Shown here piece by piece: positions 61,723-64,000 of a stretch of 64,000 bases of DNA; position 1 is the first letter of the stretch, and every line of letters starts with the position of its first letter. This DNA is from Microbacterium sp. TNHR37B (GTDB lineage Bacteria; Actinomycetota; Actinomycetes; Actinomycetales; Microbacteriaceae). A program made the translations under genes and the position numbers. The stretch is taken from contig NZ_LQGV01000001.1 in the NCBI RefSeq assembly GCF_001620065.1, positions 930,001 through 994,000 on the forward strand, read 5' to 3'. Under the pieces are notes generated by a model. That model had not been told where the DNA came from, did no database searches, and worked only from the letters and a program-made list of their open reading frames with translations.

Positions 61723-63354
61723 ATGTCGGTCCCGGTGGAAACCCCCGCGGAGCAGGCCTCACCCCCGCCCTCGCCGCCCCGCGGCGCGCGGACGACGGAA
61801 CCGCACGGTCGCCGGTGGAACGGGATCGGGTGGGGCTTCCTCGTCAAGCTCGCGATCCTCGGCGTGGTCAACGCCTTCGGGCTGATGGGCATCTTCGCCG
61901 CGGCCCAGGCCCAGTCGTGGCTGATCTGCGGCGCGGCCGTGGCCCTGCTCCTGGCCGCCGACATCATCTACTTCACCAAGCGGGCGCTGCCCCTCAAGTA
62001 CCTCCTGCCGGGCCTCGCGTTCCTCCTCATCTTCCAGGTCTTCATCTTCGGATACACGGCCTACATCGCCTTCACCAACTACGGCGCCGGCCACGTCGGC
62101 TCTCAGGAGCAGGCCGTCCAGGCCGCCCTGAGCCAGGGCGAGCGGCGCGTCGAGGGATCCCCGACCTTTCCGCTGGCCATCGTGGAGCAGAACGGCACGC
62201 TCGGCTTCGCGATCGTCGAAGACGGCCAGATCAAAGCGGGTTCGGCCGAGACCCCCCTGCAGACGGTGGGACCGGCCTCCGGCACCGGTGCCCCCACCGA
62301 GGTGCCCGGATGGAACGTCGTCCCGCGCAACGACATCATCGGCGACCAGGCGCTCCAGCAGGAGGTCGTCGCCCTGCGCGTGCCGGTCTCCGACGATCCC
62401 AACGCCGGATCCGTCCGCACCAACGACGGCACCTCCGGGTCGATCTACCGCTCGACCCTGGAATGGGATGCCGCCACCCAGACCATCACGGACACCGCCA
62501 ACGGCACCGTCTATCACGCGACCGATCGAGGGAACTTCGCCAGCGACGACGGCACGACCCTTCCGACCGGCTGGACCGTCCACGTCGGGTTCGACAACTT
62601 CCTGCGCCTGTTCACCGATTCGTCGATGCTCCAGCCGCTGGCCATGGTCACGGCGTGGACCTTCGCGTGGGCGCTGCTGTCGGTGATCGTGCCGTTCGCG
62701 ATGGGACTCGTCCTCGCCATCATCTACAACGACGAACGGGTGCGGGGACGGAAGGTCCTGCGGACCCTCTTCATCCTCCCCTACGCCTTCCCCGCCTTCA
62801 TGTCGGCGCTGCTGTTCCGGGGCATGTTCAACGCCGAGTTCGGAGTCATCAACGACTTCTTCTTCGGCGGAGCACAGATCGACTGGCTCGGTGATCCGTG
62901 GCTCGCCCGGTTCGCCGTCCTGTTCGTGAACGTCTGGCTCACCTACCCCTACTACTTCCTGGTGTGCACGGGAGCGATCCAGGCACTGCCCTCCGACGCG
63001 CTCGAGGCCGCCTCCATCGACGGCGCGGGACGCTTCCGCCAGTTGCGGTCGATCATCCTGCCGCTGGTGCTGGTGGCCACCGCTCCGCTGCTGATCTCGT
63101 CGTTCGCGTTCAGCTTCAACAACTTCACGATCATCTACATGTTCAACGACGGCGGGCCCGCCATTCCGGGCGCCCCCTACGCGCTCGGCGCGACGGACAT
63201 CCTCATCTCCGCGATCTGGGACATCTCGGGGGTCAACGGCGGGAAGGCCGACTACGGCCTCGCGAGCGCCCTGTCGATCCTCGTCTTCATCGTCGTCGGC
63301 CTCATCTCCGCCCTGGCGTTCCGCCAGACCAAGAAGCTCGAGGAGTACCAGTGA
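61723..63354 (+). CDS. Sugar ABC transporter permease (MalF/GanP-like)
   Basis: 543 residues, eight predicted helices. A large external loop of about 170 residues sits between helices 3 and 4, the P2-loop position of MalF, which docks the binding protein. The permease core shows the EAA loop DALEAASIDGAGRFRQLRSIILP. AAGGAG is six bases before the ATG at 61723. Its stop shares a base with the next start (TGATG). Confidence 0.92.
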   Translation: MSVPVETPAEQASPPPSPPRGARTTEPHGRRWNGIGWGFLVKLAILGVVNAFGLMGIFAAAQAQSWLICGAAVALLLAADIIYFTKRALPLKYLLPGLAFLLIFQVFIFGYTAYIAFTNYGAGHVGSQEQAVQAALSQGERRVEGSPTFPLAIVEQNGTLGFAIVEDGQIKAGSAETPLQTVGPASGTGAPTEVPGWNVVPRNDIIGDQALQQEVVALRVPVSDDPNAGSVRTNDGTSGSIYRSTLEWDAATQTITDTANGTVYHATDRGNFASDDGTTLPTGWTVHVGFDNFLRLFTDSSMLQPLAMVTAWTFAWALLSVIVPFAMGLVLAIIYNDERVRGRKVLRTLFILPYAFPAFMSALLFRGMFNAEFGVINDFFFGGAQIDWLGDPWLARFAVLFVNVWLTYPYYFLVCTGAIQALPSDALEAASIDGAGRFRQLRSIILPLVLVATAPLLISSFAFSFNNFTIIYMFNDGGPAIPGAPYALGATDILISAIWDISGVNGGKADYGLASALSILVFIVVGLISALAFRQTKKLEEYQ

Positions 63355-64000
63355 TGTCCACCGCGAACGAGACCCGTAGCGCTGCCCGTCAGGCCCGCGC
63401 CACCGTGACGCTCGACGCCGGACGCCGCGGAGCGGTGCGGCGCCGGTTCCTCCTCGAGGTCGGCTGGAAGTACCTCCTCGCGGCGGTCATCCTCTTCTAC
63501 GCCGTCTTTCCGCTCGTCTACGTCGTGTCGGCCTCGCTCAACCCGGGCGGCAGCCTCGCCGCGAGCAACGCCCTGTTCTCCGCCTTCGACCTGGGCAACT
63601 ACGCCGCCCTCGGCGGTACCCGGTACTGGACCTGGTACGCCAACACGCTGCAGGTGGGGATCGCCGCCGCGGTCGGCGCCGTGCTCATGGGAGCGGCCGC
63701 CGCCTACGCCTTCTCGCGCTTCCGGTTCCGGGGGCGTCGCGCCGGTCTGACGACGCTGCTCATCATCCAGATGTTCCCCCAGGCGCTCGCCTTCGTCGCC
63801 ATCTTCCTCATGCTGCTCGCCCTCGGTGAGGTCTTCCCGGCGCTCGGCCTCAACTCGAAGATCGCGCTGATCTGCGTGTACCTCGGCGGCGCGCTCGGGG
63901 TCAACACCTTCCTGATGTACGGCTTCTTCAACACGATCCCGATCGAGTTGGACGAGTCCGCCAAGATCGACGGGGCCACCCACGCGCAGATCTTCTGGAC
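63354..64000 (+). CDS. Sugar ABC transporter permease (MalG/GanQ-like), cut by the window end
   Basis: The first 215 codons or so of the second permease, beginning MSTANETRSAARQ. A cytosolic N-terminus is followed by a helix (YLLAAVILFYAVFPLVYVVSA), a short external segment and further helices. The EAA loop begins at ELDESAKIDGATHAQIFW, where the window stops. Coupled to the preceding permease by TGATG. The C-terminal helices and any gene after it are not visible; no ATPase gene is seen, so a shared MsiK-type ATPase is likely. Confidence 0.9.
   Translation, partial: MSTANETRSAARQARATVTLDAGRRGAVRRRFLLEVGWKYLLAAVILFYAVFPLVYVVSASLNPGGSLAASNALFSAFDLGNYAALGGTRYWTWYANTLQVGIAAAVGAVLMGAAAAYAFSRFRFRGRRAGLTTLLIIQMFPQALAFVAIFLMLLALGEVFPALGLNSKIALICVYLGGALGVNTFLMYGFFNTIPIELDESAKIDGATHAQIFW

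Overview
This window reads as chromosome from a high-GC actinobacterium, most likely Microbacteriaceae and close to Microbacterium. The support is very high GC in all reading frames, the rplY-pth-mfd and prs-glmU-tRNA-Gln blocks, a coproporphyrin-dependent heme pathway (HemQ/ChdC with HemH and HemY), an actinobacterial WXG100/EccC secretion locus, and many genes whose start codon lies 6-7 nt after a -10-like TANNNT box, as in leaderless actinobacterial mRNAs. The genus is inferred; no 16S gene is present. I see no insertion sequences, prophage or CRISPR. No gap between genes exceeds about 240 bp.

Layout. 1-6057: 5' part of mfd, a zinc alcohol dehydrogenase, pth, rplY, a 40-residue membrane peptide, gluconokinase diverging from 6-phosphogluconate dehydrogenase, and a VanZ-like protein. 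6061-13794: a MacB-type ABC exporter diverging from an OmpR/HK two-component system, then an operon for an FMN-binding lipoprotein, ApbE flavin transferase and an RnfD-FNR fusion. The promoters of exporter, regulator and flavin operon share phased direct repeats with core CATAG. 13788-23618: a calcium-type P-ATPase, a secreted LRR/Ig-like protein, prs, glmU directly abutting tRNA-Gln, a MarR regulator, a Uup-type ABC-F protein and a zinc-ribbon/FHA protein.

23692-39256: a type VII secretion island. It holds an FHA-fused EccC/EssC ATPase, a secreted partner, four envelope proteins, three WXG100-like proteins and a 1319-residue polymorphic toxin. The toxin has an SAPDAP-repeat linker, a papain-fold (Tox-PL type) Cys-His-Asp domain and a further C-terminal domain. 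Three small genes after it are immunity candidates. No EccB, EccD, EccE or mycosin gene is visible.

39408-43577: rsmA, aldo/keto reductase, ispE and an Eis-type acetyltransferase, translationally coupled. 43609-54497: a complete heme block from glutamyl-tRNA to coproheme/heme (hemL, B, D, C, H, Q, Y, E on minus; hemA and a coupled LacI regulator on plus) with a fully overlapping hemA/hemE promoter. It separates rsmA-ispE from tatD-metG (54531-57000), genes often adjacent in actinobacteria. 57049-64000: a LacI regulator with two palindromic operators controlling a GH42 beta-galactosidase and a MalEFG-type importer, cut by the window end; a galacto-oligosaccharide utilisation locus is the simplest reading.
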